Shown one piece after another: positions 12,771 to 23,246 of a stretch of 64,000 nucleotides of DNA. Below the pieces are notes generated by a model that worked only from the letters and a program-made list of their open reading frames with translations, did not search any database and was not told the origin of the DNA. Source of the stretch: Galeopsis tetrahit (taxonomy: Eukaryota > Streptophyta > Magnoliopsida > Lamiales > Lamiaceae); the NCBI GenBank assembly GCA_963675135.1, contig OY776129.1, positions 74,741,348 to 74,805,347 on the forward strand, in the 5' to 3' direction. The stretch's first letter is position 1, and each line of letters starts with the position of its first letter. A program made the position numbers and the translations under genes.

Positions 12771-14504
12771 TTACTCACTTGTGCTTTTGGCAACAAGACA
12801 AACTGCTTCAGGGGTTTTGCTCCAATCTGCAAAATAAACATTTCCCTTTCTCACCCCTGTCAGTAGCACTTGTTGTGTTGATTTGTTTTTTATAGTACAT
12901 TCATTTGGTGCAAATTCAACACAATATCCTTTATCACAAATTTGACTTATAGACAGCAAGTTATATTTTAGGCCTAGGACATATGAGACATCAGTAATTT
13001 TAACACTACCAATGTTTAATGTACCATAACCTCTTGTGATCCCTTGAGAGCTGTCTCCAAAGGTTACTAAAGGACCATCCTTTTCTATGAAATCTGAGAG
13101 AAGCTCCTTGTTTTCAGTCATGTGTCTTGAACATCCACTGTCCAAGTACCATGCTGTTTTCTTGTTGATACTTCTCTTCTTCTTGTGGTCCTTGCAGCCC
13201 TCATCATTTTCAAATGCCATTTGACAGTCATCGTCACTGTTGGAGAACAATCCATCATCAGAAGAGTAGACACTCTCTTCACTTGCTGAATCTCCAGCTA
13301 TCATGGCTTTCCTGTTGTTCAGCCTCTTGTCTCTTTTGTTCTGCCTTTCCTTTCTTTCTTTGGCACTAAGGTCAGGACAATCATACTGAAAGTGACCCTT
13401 TTTCTGGCAGTTATAACACACATCTTCATCTTCATTCTTTTTGCTAGAGGAATCCTTCCTCCTTGATGATGATGGTTCACCTTTGCTGAATTTCTTCCTA
13501 TCAGCATATCTGTCTTCTTTCTTTTCATCAGAGACTTTGTCCTCTGATTTGATGTCAGGAGAACTGAATCTCCTTCTGGTTCTGTTGTCTTGGTAGAACT
13601 TCTTGTATCTACCAAATCTGGAGTTGAGCTTCTCAAATCTCCTAGCCATGAGTGCCAGCTCCTCCTTTATTTCAGATTTTGAAACAGATTGAGAGGATCT
13701 TTGGGAATTCTTCTTTTCTGTTTCAGCAGCTTTGAAAGCAACACCTTTGTTTGAGGAGGATGGCTCTTCATGCACCTTCTTTCTGTTGAGATCAAACTCA
13801 TATGCTTTGAGTTCAGAGAATACTTGCTGCATTGGCATGTTGTCAAGATTGCTGGTATTTTGCATCATGACTGAGTAAATGTCCCACTTGGATGTGAGAC
13901 TTCTCAAAATCTTCAAAGCAACCTCTCTTTTGGCATAGAACTTGCCAAGAGAGTTTATCTCATTCATGATGTCAGTAAATCTGCCATCAAGGTGATCAAT
14001 AGTTTCATTGGCTTCCATAGAGAATTGTTCATATTTTTGGATAGCCACTTGAAGCTTATTCTCCTTGATCTTTTGGGTACATTCACACATAAGTGCTAAG
14101 GTGTCCCAAATCTCTTTAGCTGATGTGCAGTGGTACACTCTTCCCATTACTGCATCTGGAATGGTCTGGTACAGTGTGTTCATGGCAATGTAGTTCAGGT
14201 TGTGCCTTTTTCTTTCCTCAGCTGTAAAGTCATCTTCATCCTTTGGCAGCAACTCCCTTGGATATGCTTTCTGAGCATCAGTGAGCTTGGGATTTGCTTT
14301 AGTGAATGTAAATGGCCCTCTAGTGATGACTTTAAGCATCTCATCATGCTGGCAAGCAAGATGTGCTCTCATCCTGATCTTCCAGAAATCATAGTTCTCA
14401 ATCGAGAACATTGGCAGTTTGTGATGAGAAATATGATCGACTTGGTTTGGACCCATGTTGTTGATGGTGTTGACAGCATCTCCTGGAACTGCATTGTTAG
14501 TCAT
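12771..14504 (-). CDS. Copia gag and protease polyprotein
   Basis: The 577-codon frame starts at ATG 14502-14504, 130 bases inside the primer-binding site. Residues 30-245 are a UBN2/copia-type capsid region. A CCHC zinc knuckle (CX2CX4HX4C) sits at residues 363-376 and would bind the RNA genome. The aspartic protease motif DSG is at 455-457 and is followed by the usual FGD and RGYG segments. The frame ends at TAA (12771-12773), exactly before the pre-integrase domain. In intact relatives the frame runs on, so this is probably a nonsense mutation; programmed suppression is an alternative I cannot exclude. Gag would form virus-like particles in the cytoplasm. Confidence 0.9.
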   Translation of the reverse strand: MTNNAVPGDAVNTINNMGPNQVDHISHHKLPMFSIENYDFWKIRMRAHLACQHDEMLKVITRGPFTFTKANPKLTDAQKAYPRELLPKDEDDFTAEERKRHNLNYIAMNTLYQTIPDAVMGRVYHCTSAKEIWDTLALMCECTQKIKENKLQVAIQKYEQFSMEANETIDHLDGRFTDIMNEINSLGKFYAKREVALKILRSLTSKWDIYSVMMQNTSNLDNMPMQQVFSELKAYEFDLNRKKVHEEPSSSNKGVAFKAAETEKKNSQRSSQSVSKSEIKEELALMARRFEKLNSRFGRYKKFYQDNRTRRRFSSPDIKSEDKVSDEKKEDRYADRKKFSKGEPSSSRRKDSSSKKNEDEDVCYNCQKKGHFQYDCPDLSAKERKERQNKRDKRLNNRKAMIAGDSASEESVYSSDDGLFSNSDDDCQMAFENDEGCKDHKKKRSINKKTAWYLDSGCSRHMTENKELLSDFIEKDGPLVTFGDSSQGITRGYGTLNIGSVKITDVSYVLGLKYNLLSISQICDKGYCVEFAPNECTIKNKSTQQVLLTGVRKGNVYFADWSKTPEAVCLVAKSTSE

Positions 14505-14631
14505 TTCAACAGAAATAGTATAAGATGAACACAGAAAGGTTTTTCAGAAGTTTGGATCAGTTCAATGACCACAGAAAATGTGATTTTGAAAATCAGTTGG
14601 ATTTTTCAGAAGCAGTGGTCTATGAACCCCT

Positions 14632-14643
14632 GCTCTGATACCA
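14632..14643 (-). other. Primer-binding site (initiator Met-tRNA)
   Basis: On the minus strand this reads TGGTATCAGAGC, the classic complement of the 3' end of plant initiator Met-tRNA. It lies two bases after the 5' LTR end, as expected for the start of minus-strand DNA synthesis in copia elements. Confidence 0.95.
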
Positions 14644-14645
14644 CT

Positions 14646-16260
14646 TGTTGGTCCTTGGTGGAGTATGACACAAGTGTATGGGTGGGGGGGGGGGGCGGAA
14701 TGCACTTGTGTATGCAAATTCTTTTCTTTTTAACAAAACTGATCTTATCAGGCAGGTTGTCTCACAACTGGCCTGAGTGAGAACTTTGATAGATACTTGT
14801 CCTACTGATTACTATTGAGTTATCAGTTGGCTAAATATCTAAGAGAGTTGCTAAGTGCGGAATGTGGTTGGCCTTTGACTTAAAGAAATACTCCAAGTTA
14901 ATTTCTGAAAAGATACTGGTTATCAGGGACTTTGTCCAAGACAGATTTTCTGGCTTACTGACTCTTGCTTCTTTAAAATATGTTTGAATGTAAGTGCAAT
15001 AAAGAATGCAGTAATTAAATGGCACACAAGTTTATAGTGGTTCAGAGACTCAAGCTCCTACATCCACTTTCCCTGATTGAACAGGATAATTCCTTCACAA
15101 TGGAATTAGCTTGTTTTATAGTGCCAAGGTGCACTGATCAACAACACTCTCTCAGTGTTTTGATCCCTAGGATAATCTGAGTCCTAGTGCTCAATCTCTC
15201 TAAGTTAAGACTGTGTTTCACTCTAACAGTCATTAACTCCTCACTTCTACAACAAACACTCTCTTCACTAAATGAGATAAGGTTTGAGGTTTGGTTCCAA
15301 CTAGTAGAGATATCCTTTACAATAAGAACAGTGTAAAGGCTTAGGATATCTCAATGCTAAGCTTTGGATGTTTACAAAGATTGGCTTAGCTAAATGAAGT
15401 GATTTAGGAAACTTGGGATTCTGAAGAACAGCTTGGTTTCCTTTGAAAGCTTGATAGTAATTTGATAGCTTATAGTTGGATTCTGAATCCCTTTGATCAC
15501 TTCTGTATTTATAGGCAAATTTGAACAACTAACCGTTGGAGGGATAGCAATTCAAATATGTCTATCTGCAGCACCATTGAAACGGCTATGAAGCTTGGCA
15601 TCCTTTTATTCACTGTGTAAAAGGGCTCTTCAATGGTTGCTTGAATGAATGTGTTGACTTCTGACAAATGCGGCTGAGAAGACTTGTGTCAGTTTCCAAA
15701 TTTGCACATTGTCCTAGGTTGATTTGTGGCAAACTCTACACACAACCAACGGTCAGATGGGACAAGCTCCCTGAACATTCCTGCTGCAATTTAGAATGTT
15801 CTACCATTCATTCAATGTTTCACTCTTTAATGCTCTAAGTCTTCAATGCTTGTTTCAGACATGATTGGCAATAAATGCTTCATTGAATGTGTCTTTTGAG
15901 GGCTTTGGCATTCAATGCTCTTGATCATTTGTACTTCAACTGACTTGATCATTTTGCATTTATGAGCACAGCTTTATTGTTCTTGATCTCTTCAGCTCAG
16001 TTGTCCACTTGGTCAGCTTGCCTTGAATAGTTCAGCAACTTTGCCCTAGAGACTTATCAAGCTGCCTAACATTCCAACTTTGGACAACTAACCTGAACAC
16101 TAAAATCTCACAACATTCCTGAAATTTTTACTTAAGCAATCTACATACTCAAGTACACTGAGACAACTTGCCTGAACTTGACTTGAGCATATCTCAACTA
16201 ATCTGAACATCATCAATCAGGGGTTTTGGTATCTAGATCAAAATCATTTTATTCCCAACA
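14646..16260 (-). repeat. 5' LTR of the copia element
   Basis: This 1,615-bp LTR contains the promoter side of the element in minus orientation. It differs from the 3' LTR by about a dozen scattered, mostly transition, substitutions and by an expanded G-run at about 14684-14696. The outer edge is followed by the target duplication ATAGG at 16261-16265. Confidence 0.95.
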
Positions 16261-16427
16261 ATAGGGCTAGTATTATGTGAAATATTGTATACATGCATTC
16301 AATTTCAATTAGGCAAGTCAAAATTTTAAGCTCAAAAGTCAAATTAAGTCTATTTAAAAAATTCGCGGGTCAGAAATCTGGATCCGGGTTGTTCAGAAAA
16401 TTCGCGGGTTGCAAACAGGTGGTTTAT

Positions 16428-16775
16428 TGCATGACCAAAATATTGTTACTGCAAGACCAAACTATTACCATTCCAAGGCAAAAAAATTTAATACTACATG
16501 TCAAAACATTCTGACAAATTCACCAAAAAATTAAGGCTTTATAATATTTTTGAACATGTAGTAATACACTTTTGACCTTGTAGTGATAAGATTTTGGTCT
16601 TGTAGTAACATTGTTTTAGTCATGTAGTAGCCGATTAAGTCAAAAATATTTTAGTAATTTTGCCCAAAAAAAATAAGTGTCCAAAATATTTTTGAACTTG
16701 CAGTATTAACACTTTTGGCCTTATAGTGACAAATTTTAGATCTTGTAGTAACATAATTTTGGTCATATAGTAAGA
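16428..16775. repeat. Degenerate direct and inverted repeats
   Basis: A segment of about 80 bp built on 'ttggtcttgtagtaaca' occurs at about 16546-16630 and again, diverged, at about 16690-16775. The same motif appears in inverted orientation at about 16432-16462. It may be an old foldback element, but I see no clear target duplication. Confidence 0.5.
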
Positions 16776-16922
16776 TAATATTTTAGAGTTAAAATAAATA
16801 TTTTAATTAAGATTGACTCGCTTTGACCCACGAATTTTAACATAATTTATCTTAATTAGTCAATATTGCATGGGTGCAATATTCCATATAATTTTTTGTC
16901 AAAAAATAGGTAAAGTCTAATA

Positions 16923-17122
16923 TGCACTCGAGTGCATGCTATGCACCCTAGTCCATGTGCACTGACTTACATTTTTTGGTAAATGGTGTTGCACTTTTCA
17001 ATTATTACTTATACAGTTTAATAATTGAAAAGTGCAACACCATTTACCAAAAAGTGTAAGTCAGTAACTGGAAAGTGTAACATGGACTAGGGTGCACAAC
17101 ATGTACTCGAGTCCATAGCAGA
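16923..17122. repeat. Foldback (inverted repeat) MITE-like element
   Basis: Two arms of about 85-100 bases are near-perfect inverted copies around a short loop at about 17009-17020. The innermost 40 bases per arm match almost exactly and the outer parts carry mismatches. The outer ends share GTCT...ACTCGAGT. A clear target duplication was not found, so the superfamily is undetermined. Confidence 0.75.
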
Positions 17123-17533
17123 CCAACCCCATAAAATAAGATGAATTAATTTTGATAGTGAAGCAATATTTATGGAGAGATAATGTAGTTTGTTGGTTAG
17201 TAAATTGGTTGCACTATGTTTTGTTTGCTCATAAATCAAGTCACATGGAAGAAATTAAATTAGTTAGGAATCAATCACTATTATCAGTATTACTACTATT
17301 ACACCGAAATAATATTATCATGCGTGCATTATCGAATTATAATTACAAATTACTTAATTATATAAAAAAATCAATTAGTGTTTTCATTAAATAAAATGCC
17401 AATAATTGTCATAAAAATATTAACTTTCTGACTAGTACATTTAAGCAAAAATTTACGTGAACTTGAACTTAATTTTTTTTTCAAAAGTATCACAATCAAT
17501 TTTGTAAACAGAACGTCACTATTTAGCATACAT

Positions 17534-17653
17534 GTAAACATAATATCACTATTAATTAGTGATTTTGTAAACATAATATCACTATTAATTAGTGATTTTG
17601 TAATAATATTTAGCATACATGTAAACATAATATCACTATTAATTAGTGATTTT
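17534..17653. repeat. 33-bp unit in three copies
   Basis: Identical 33-bp units lie at 17534-17566, 17567-17599 and 17621-17653. Copies 1 and 3 are each preceded by the same 13 bases (atttagcatacat), which suggests a larger duplication on top of the small tandem repeat. Each unit contains the small palindrome ATCACTATTAATTAGTGAT. Confidence 0.9.
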
Positions 17654-17830
17654 GTAATGAACAAAATACAAAATCAAGCATTTTTAACGATGACATTTTT
17701 TATGCTAAATAACTATTAAGAAGAGTTCATGTAAACATGAGTATGCAGTATACCTACTTAAACATTTAAAACATTTAATTAAGAAAGTTGTAATCATTAT
17801 AGTATTTTACTTGAACTTTTAAAAATATTA

Positions 17831-18113
17831 CTCTCTCCATTCTAGAGGAATTTGCACCTCTGAGATGACACACATTTTAATAAATGTGTAAAAAAAAATG
17901 TAATGAATGATGTTTTGAGAGGTAGTTTTGTAAACTTTTATAAATAAAGTAAAGTAAAAGGTAGGTTGAGTGTGAAAAAGTAATGGCATATGTATAAATA
18001 TATGTATATTTTAAGGGTGAGAGTTATGACAATATTTCCTTTTATGGAGTGTGCAAATTGGTATGAAACATCCATATATAAAAAGTGTGTAAATTCCTAT
18101 GGAACGGAGGGAT
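17831..18113. mobile_element. Stowaway-like MITE
   Basis: The ends begin CTCTCTCCATTCTAGAGGAA and, in inverted form, CCCTCCGTTCCATAGGAA, resembling the CTCCCTCCGT termini of Tc1/mariner-type Stowaway MITEs. The interior is AT-rich and non-coding. The right border and TA target duplication are not clean. Confidence 0.6.
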
Positions 18114-18188
18114 TGGTTGTTTTACTATTAAATATTAGTTGTAAAACCGATTTAAACAATACTAACTCTATTTTGATAGGGTTTCAAC

Positions 18189-18909
18189 CAGTGGCGGAGG
18201 TACCCAAAAATTGATTTTTTTTTAATCTTATACAAAATATGTATATAAATTAATAATGTCCAACAAGTTTATGACCAGCTAATCTGTATTCCCATTATTA
18301 ATTATGCATAATGAATATAATTATAGGAGGCCTAATTTTTCACAGTCCAATTGTTAAATTTAAAAAAAAATATTGCAAACAACTTCTTTTCTTTGCACCC
18401 TCTTCAAACAATTATTAAAGGATAGAAGAATATACTTTTATAAATTTTCTATAATGATATCATAGATTTTTTAAAATATAAGAATTTTGTCGATTTGATT
18501 TGAATATTATGTAAAAAAATTTATATTTAAGTTGCATTAAATCGTATAACTTTTATTATTAAATAATCATTCAATTCCGTGATTACTTGCCCACTTTTCT
18601 TATCCCAAAATTATTTGCAACTCTCAATATGAAAACAATTCAAAAAATTTAATATATTTACAACATTATTTTATTTTTAAAATTGTCACTCATTTTAGGC
18701 TTACATTTTACCCTACACCTCACAAAATTCCACTTACACCTCACTAATTACCAAAAATGCCCCCTGTTTATTTGACCCACACAACGATAAATACTTTTTT
18801 TTTTTAAAATGTGTCGATCAAACTATGCAAGTCATTACGGGACGGGAGAAAATAATATTTTACTTAATATTTTCCGTAACCCAAATTTAAAATTTTGGAT
18901 ACGCCACTA
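18189..18909. mobile_element. Non-autonomous hAT element (Tip100-like ends)
   Basis: The 721-bp element starts CAGTGGCGGAG and ends, in inverted form, TAGTGGCGTATCC. It is flanked by a perfect 8-bp target duplication GTTTCAAC (18181-18188 and 18910-18917), the hallmark length for hAT transposition. The interior is AT-rich with no transposase frame, so it would depend on an enzyme supplied in trans. Terminal motifs of the CAGTGGCGG type are known from Tip100-like hAT elements. Confidence 0.85.
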
Positions 18910-18914
18910 GTTTC

Positions 18915-18934
18915 AACTATGATAATTAACTCCC

Positions 18935-18969
<35 letters not shown>

Positions 18970-18982
18970 ATGATAATTAACT
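18915..18982 (+). mobile_element. Minimal retroposon: poly(A) between 17-bp direct repeats
   Basis: A 17-bp sequence (aactatgataattaact) occurs at 18915-18931 and 18966-18982. Between the copies are only five bases and about 30 A residues. This is what an extremely 5'-truncated LINE/SINE-type insertion leaves: a poly(A) tail with a long target duplication. It overlaps the 8-bp target duplication of the adjacent hAT element, so both inserted into the same short site. Confidence 0.7.
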
Positions 18983-19549
18983 TCGCCTGCTAAAGCATAT
19001 TCATTCTTCTTTTTGATTGACTCTTGCAGTTTTTTTCCCCTTATCAAACATCATATTGTACTGAATGACATAACAAATAATTGGTGTTGCAATTCATCTA
19101 TATATTTTGATAGATCCTAAGCACATAAAAACGACTTAGAATAAGAATTCAATCACCAACATCAATCGTCCATTTGAAAAACATTAATTAAAGGTCAACC
19201 AAAATAATAATAAACAATTAAGACTACCAATTTTGAATATTAGTCTTTCAAGATATTTGATCGCAGAATTAACTTTGACAAAAAAATAGCCATATAATTC
19301 AATTAATAACTGGATAGAGAGGACGTGTATATTAATACTCTAATTAATTAAGTCTTTCTTTTTCTTTTATTTTTTAAAAGGTTAATTATATTACTCTGAT
19401 TTGACTAGTGAGTAGTGACTACATATATAATTTAACAATTGGTCAACGATAAAGTTGAAGATAAGTGCTTATAAAATTGCACAAAACTTTCTCAAATGAT
19501 AAGTAAAAAGGGCACAAAACCAGTCTTCATGATGGTCGTACTAAAACAC

Positions 19550-19867
19550 GTTTGATGCAATATGTATTGTTCATGTAAAAATCTCACGCAATTCAGATTT
19601 ATTATATATTGATAAAATTTTATTTGTGCAATGTAATTTGTGACACGTGAGAAATATGTCTATAAAAACAAAAATATTTAAATTTAAAAAACTCTTCAAT
19701 AATACCCGTTTGATGCAATATGTGTTGTTGGTATACAAAATTCTCTTGCGATCCACAAATAGAATATTGGTAAATTTGTATATGTAAAATATAATGCGTA
19801 ACGGTACGGTTGAGAGATATATCTAAAAAAATTAATTAATTAATTAAAATTAAAAGAAATTCTTCAA
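19550..19867. repeat. Diverged tandem duplication of about 155 bp
   Basis: The copy starting at about 19551 and the copy starting at about 19710 both begin CGTTTGATGCAATATGT and share the order of segments through to CTTCAA. They are clearly diverged by substitutions and small indels. No coding potential is seen. Confidence 0.6.
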
Positions 19868-20410
19868 ATATGAATAATTTCTACATTCTAGATCTGAAAT
19901 CTTGTTTATATATATGTGCATTGTGCAATATGTACGATAAGCTAAAAATAGCAACAATTTTTTTATATATACTCCATCGGTGTCATATTATTTATTAATT
20001 TTGAATTTAATTTTGTTTTAAAATGTTTGTTATTTTAGCTATTTTTTTACATTTTTTTCTAAATTTATTTTTTTATACATCTTCTTTTATGATAATTTTT
20101 CTTTTGTATACACTTTTTTTTCATGATAATTGCGAGTTATTCTTTTAGATGAATATAAAAAATCATTAAAAAGAGTGAGGATTGTCCCAGTCGGCCCATA
20201 TTCGTAAGGAGTGGGCTAAGTAATAATATGATATTGGAAAATTTTGTAACCTTATTAGAAACCATCTTATTTTTAGTCGTGCATAGACATTTGAAAATAA
20301 AAATATTGTGGTAATTTTAAATTTGTATTACCCATATTATTTTGAATGTAAAATAAATACTGAGCAAGTACAGCTGTACAGGTAATACACAGCTAGGTTG
20401 GTTAATAATA
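19868..20410. other. AT-rich intergenic DNA upstream of the first eS4 gene
   Basis: I see no gene or clear repeat boundary here. The base composition changes to more GC-rich, GGCCCA-bearing sequence after 20410, where the eS4 promoter starts. Confidence 0.6.
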
Positions 20411-20413
20411 TTA

Positions 20414-20545
20414 GGGCCCAAGTCTTAGTATTCATTATTGACGGCCCATGTCCAAAATTATTAAGCCCAAATGAATCTCAAGCAGCGGCCCACATAATAT
20501 AAGTACAGAGGCGAGAGAGGGAGCCGCCGGCGCACACTAGGGTTC
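20414..20545 (+). promoter_or_regulatory. Ribosomal-protein gene promoter: site II motifs and telo-box-like site
   Basis: Four site II motifs (TGGGCC/T on one strand or the other) lie at 20415-20420, 20443-20448, 20464-20469 and 20487-20492. A TAGGGTTC sequence at 20538-20545 is one base off the telo-box. Site II plus telo-box is the known arrangement for plant ribosomal-protein and other proliferation-linked genes. They lie 67-200 bases upstream of the eS4 ATG. Confidence 0.75.
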
Positions 20546-20611
20546 AATTTCAATACACGAGCAAGGGACAGAGAGGAGGCGCAGCTGCCGTGTTCTCTAT
20601 CCGCACTCACA

Positions 20612-22863
20612 ATGGTCAGTTAATTTCTGAATCATTTTATTTTATAATTGTGTTAATGAATTATCGATTTTGCATCACGTTGCGTGAATCACTGAAATTG
20701 TGTTACTATGTTAGTGCGTGAGTATGTGGTATTGTTCTAGTTGTGAGAGTGAACTGTGTTTGTTCCGTTGTGTGTGATCGTGTTGCTATGTGGTGTGAAC
20801 CGAGTGAAAGAGAGAGAAAGTATGTGTGATTGTGCGAAAAGGATTTCAAATCTGGAAAAAAAGTACACTAGAATTTAAAAGGAATTTAAAATCTTTTGAT
20901 TTGAGTTTTGGTCACATAAGTTAAGTGGATTTGGTTGGGTTTCCATCCCCTAAATCCATGTCCAAACCTTTCAATCCTGACACAACCTAATACCTATTTC
21001 TTTGGAGGAGACATTCTATAGTTACGTTATGGGATGCAGTTTCAAGTTTTCTTTTATCATTGGTAGCTTTAGGTCTTTTTCTCGTGTATTGATGCGTATC
21101 AGAACAGACATATGAGACGAAGTAATGTAGGGATTTTGAGAGGTGAGTAGTGTGAACTTGGTGCATGCATAGCTTTAACTTCATCACTGCATCACTTTGG
21201 TTTAAGTAAATTGTAGTGACTGCCCAATTCTAGTATACCTGCACTTGATGCTATACATGAATGAACTCTTTTACAATCTTCTTAGTAATTTTCTTCTCGA
21301 ACAGCATCTTTCAGTGAAATTCTATCAACATATAATATACCTCTATTTTCTTGTTATTGATGTGGTGGATGGATGACTGGATTCTGTATCTGAAGGATGA
21401 ATCACCAAGATGTTTTGTCCTTAACCTATAACTCGTCTTTTTTTTAGTTATTTTCTTATCATTCTTTGTCTCTTTTCTCTGTTAAACAGGCTAGAGGCTT
21501 GAAGAAACACTTGAAGAGGCTCAATGCCCCAAAGCATTGGATGCTCGACAAGCTTGGTGGTGCTTTTGTAAGTAAATTGTTATGACTTGTTTTTCTGTGT
21601 AATAATTTGTCCATTTTTTGTCATACACGGTACATTTCTGTTTCCAGTCGACATCTTGTTCGTGTCTGCTTTCTCCATTAACTTTTTCTTAATATATGTA
21701 GGCTCCCAAACCATCTTCTGGTCCCCACAAATCAAGGGATTGCTTGCCTTTAAGTCTTATTCTGCGAAATAGGCTGAAGTATGCTTTGACTTACCGTGAA
21801 GTTATTGCTATTTTGATGCAACGCCATGTCCTTGTTGATGGGAAAGTCAGGACAGATAAGACATATCCTTCTGGTTTTATGGGTACACACTTCTTGCTTC
21901 CATTAGTAAACTCTTTGGATGTCAACTCTTTTGGAGTTGACCCTAGATTAGTAAATCTATGATGCATGTGCAGAAATCTAAATTTAACAAGGCTAAAGCT
22001 ATTACGTATGTGTAGAAATTGGTACTAAGAATGTTTTCTGTGATTTGCTACTTGGCTGAAATGGTACACTCTGTTTTGTAGATGTGGTCTCCATCCCAAA
22101 AACCAATGAAAACTTCCGTCTTCTTTATGACACCAAGGGTCGTTTCAGACTACACTCTATCAGGGATGAGGAAGCCACGGTCTGTTTTACTTTACCTTCG
22201 ACTTCTGGTGTTTACTTTGTTAAATTGGTCCAATTTACAGAAGATTCTAGATTTTTTTCATCTAATATTGGCATTAAAATTCTGACTACCTTTCTAATTT
22301 TAGTTAATTTTTCTAAGAAGCTTGATTCCACCCAGATCATAATCTTTGATCTTTTGAAATGGTTATGATCTATTGATTCAAAAGAATTATCTATCTTCAA
22401 TATTTTTAATTATCGTATTATGGATTTGCAGTTTAAGCTGTGCAAAGTTCGTTCCATCCAGTTTGGCAAGAAAGGTATCCCTTACCTCAATACATATGAT
22501 GGAAGGACTATCCGTTATCCGGACCCACTGATCAAGGCAAACGATACCATTAAACTCGACTTGGAGAACAACAAGATTGTGGATTTCATCAAGTTTGATG
22601 TAGGTAATGTTGTTATGGTGACTGGCGGTAGGAACAGAGGTCGTGTTGGAGTTATCAAGAACCGTGAGAAGCAGAAGGGAAGCTTTGAGACAGTTCACGT
22701 TCAGGATGCTACAGGCCATGAGTTTGCAACTCGATTGAGCAATGTTTACACCATTGGAAAGGGTACCAAGCCTTGGGTGTCTCTGCCTAAGGGCAAAGGT
22801 ATTAAGTTGTCCATCATTGAGGAGGCCAGGAAGAGGCTTGCTGCCCAAGCTGCAGCAGCTTAG
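20612..22863 (+). CDS. RPS4: 40S ribosomal protein S4 (eS4), copy 1
   Basis: Five exons join to a 263-residue protein: 20612-20614 (ATG alone), 21490-21567, 21702-21882, 22082-22179 and 22432-22863. All introns have GT/AG ends and the frame is continuous. The length matches plant eS4 (about 262). It contains the RS4 N-terminal segment, an S4 RNA-binding region in the middle and a KOW motif (VMVTGGRNRGRVG) at residues about 171-183. The protein belongs to the small ribosomal subunit in the cytosol. Having the first intron directly after the ATG is common in plant ribosomal-protein genes. Compared with copy 2, residue 120 is Thr (ACG) instead of the usual Lys (AAG), exactly at the exon 4 end, and four or five other conservative changes are present. 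It is probably functional. Confidence 0.95.
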
Positions 22864-23246
22864 AAACATTTCTTCTGTATCCGTTGAACCACTTTAAATG
22901 TAATGCATTTTCAAATTATATCAGGTGCCTGAACTATTACTTTCTTCACTGTTTCATGTTTGTTACCAACTTAGATGCAGAATGATGGATAATTAAATTT
23001 TTGGAATGAAAATCAAATTTGAAGAGTTAAATACAGTATTGTGAATATTTGAATTCTACTATTCAGCGTTCTAGCATGTGTATGAGTCAAGTCTAATAAA
23101 ATGCAATTGTAATTAGAAATTTTGTCATCAGACTGATGATGCAGGTACAGTTGAGGTGAATTTGTGGCCTTATAATAATAGTGTATTATACTCTAAAGAA
23201 GGAACTGCATGTTTTGTAAATTCTAGTAAATGGATTCACTCTTATT

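Larger units (their letters stand above)
2676..16260 (-). mobile_element. Sirevirus-type Ty1/copia LTR retrotransposon, full length but defective
   Basis: The 13,585-bp insertion is bounded by TG...CA LTRs of about 1.6 kb and a perfect 5-bp target duplication (ATAGG at 2671-2675 and 16261-16265). All coding frames are on the minus strand in the order gag-protease, remnant integrase, reverse transcriptase, RNase H, then a very long extra frame before the 3' LTR. A primer-binding site matching initiator Met-tRNA follows the 5' LTR. A purine tract preceded by CATCATC precedes the 3' LTR. That order, the extra downstream frame and the tract are known features of the Sirevirus (SIRE/Maximus) lineage. 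By eye the two LTRs differ by about a dozen substitutions plus a G-run, so the insertion looks recent. The integrase core is deleted and several in-frame stops are present, so this copy could not encode a full pol. Confidence 0.95.

Noticed and set aside
22212..22869. Minus-strand open frames across the eS4 exons
   Set aside because: They are antisense to a well-supported spliced ribosomal-protein gene.
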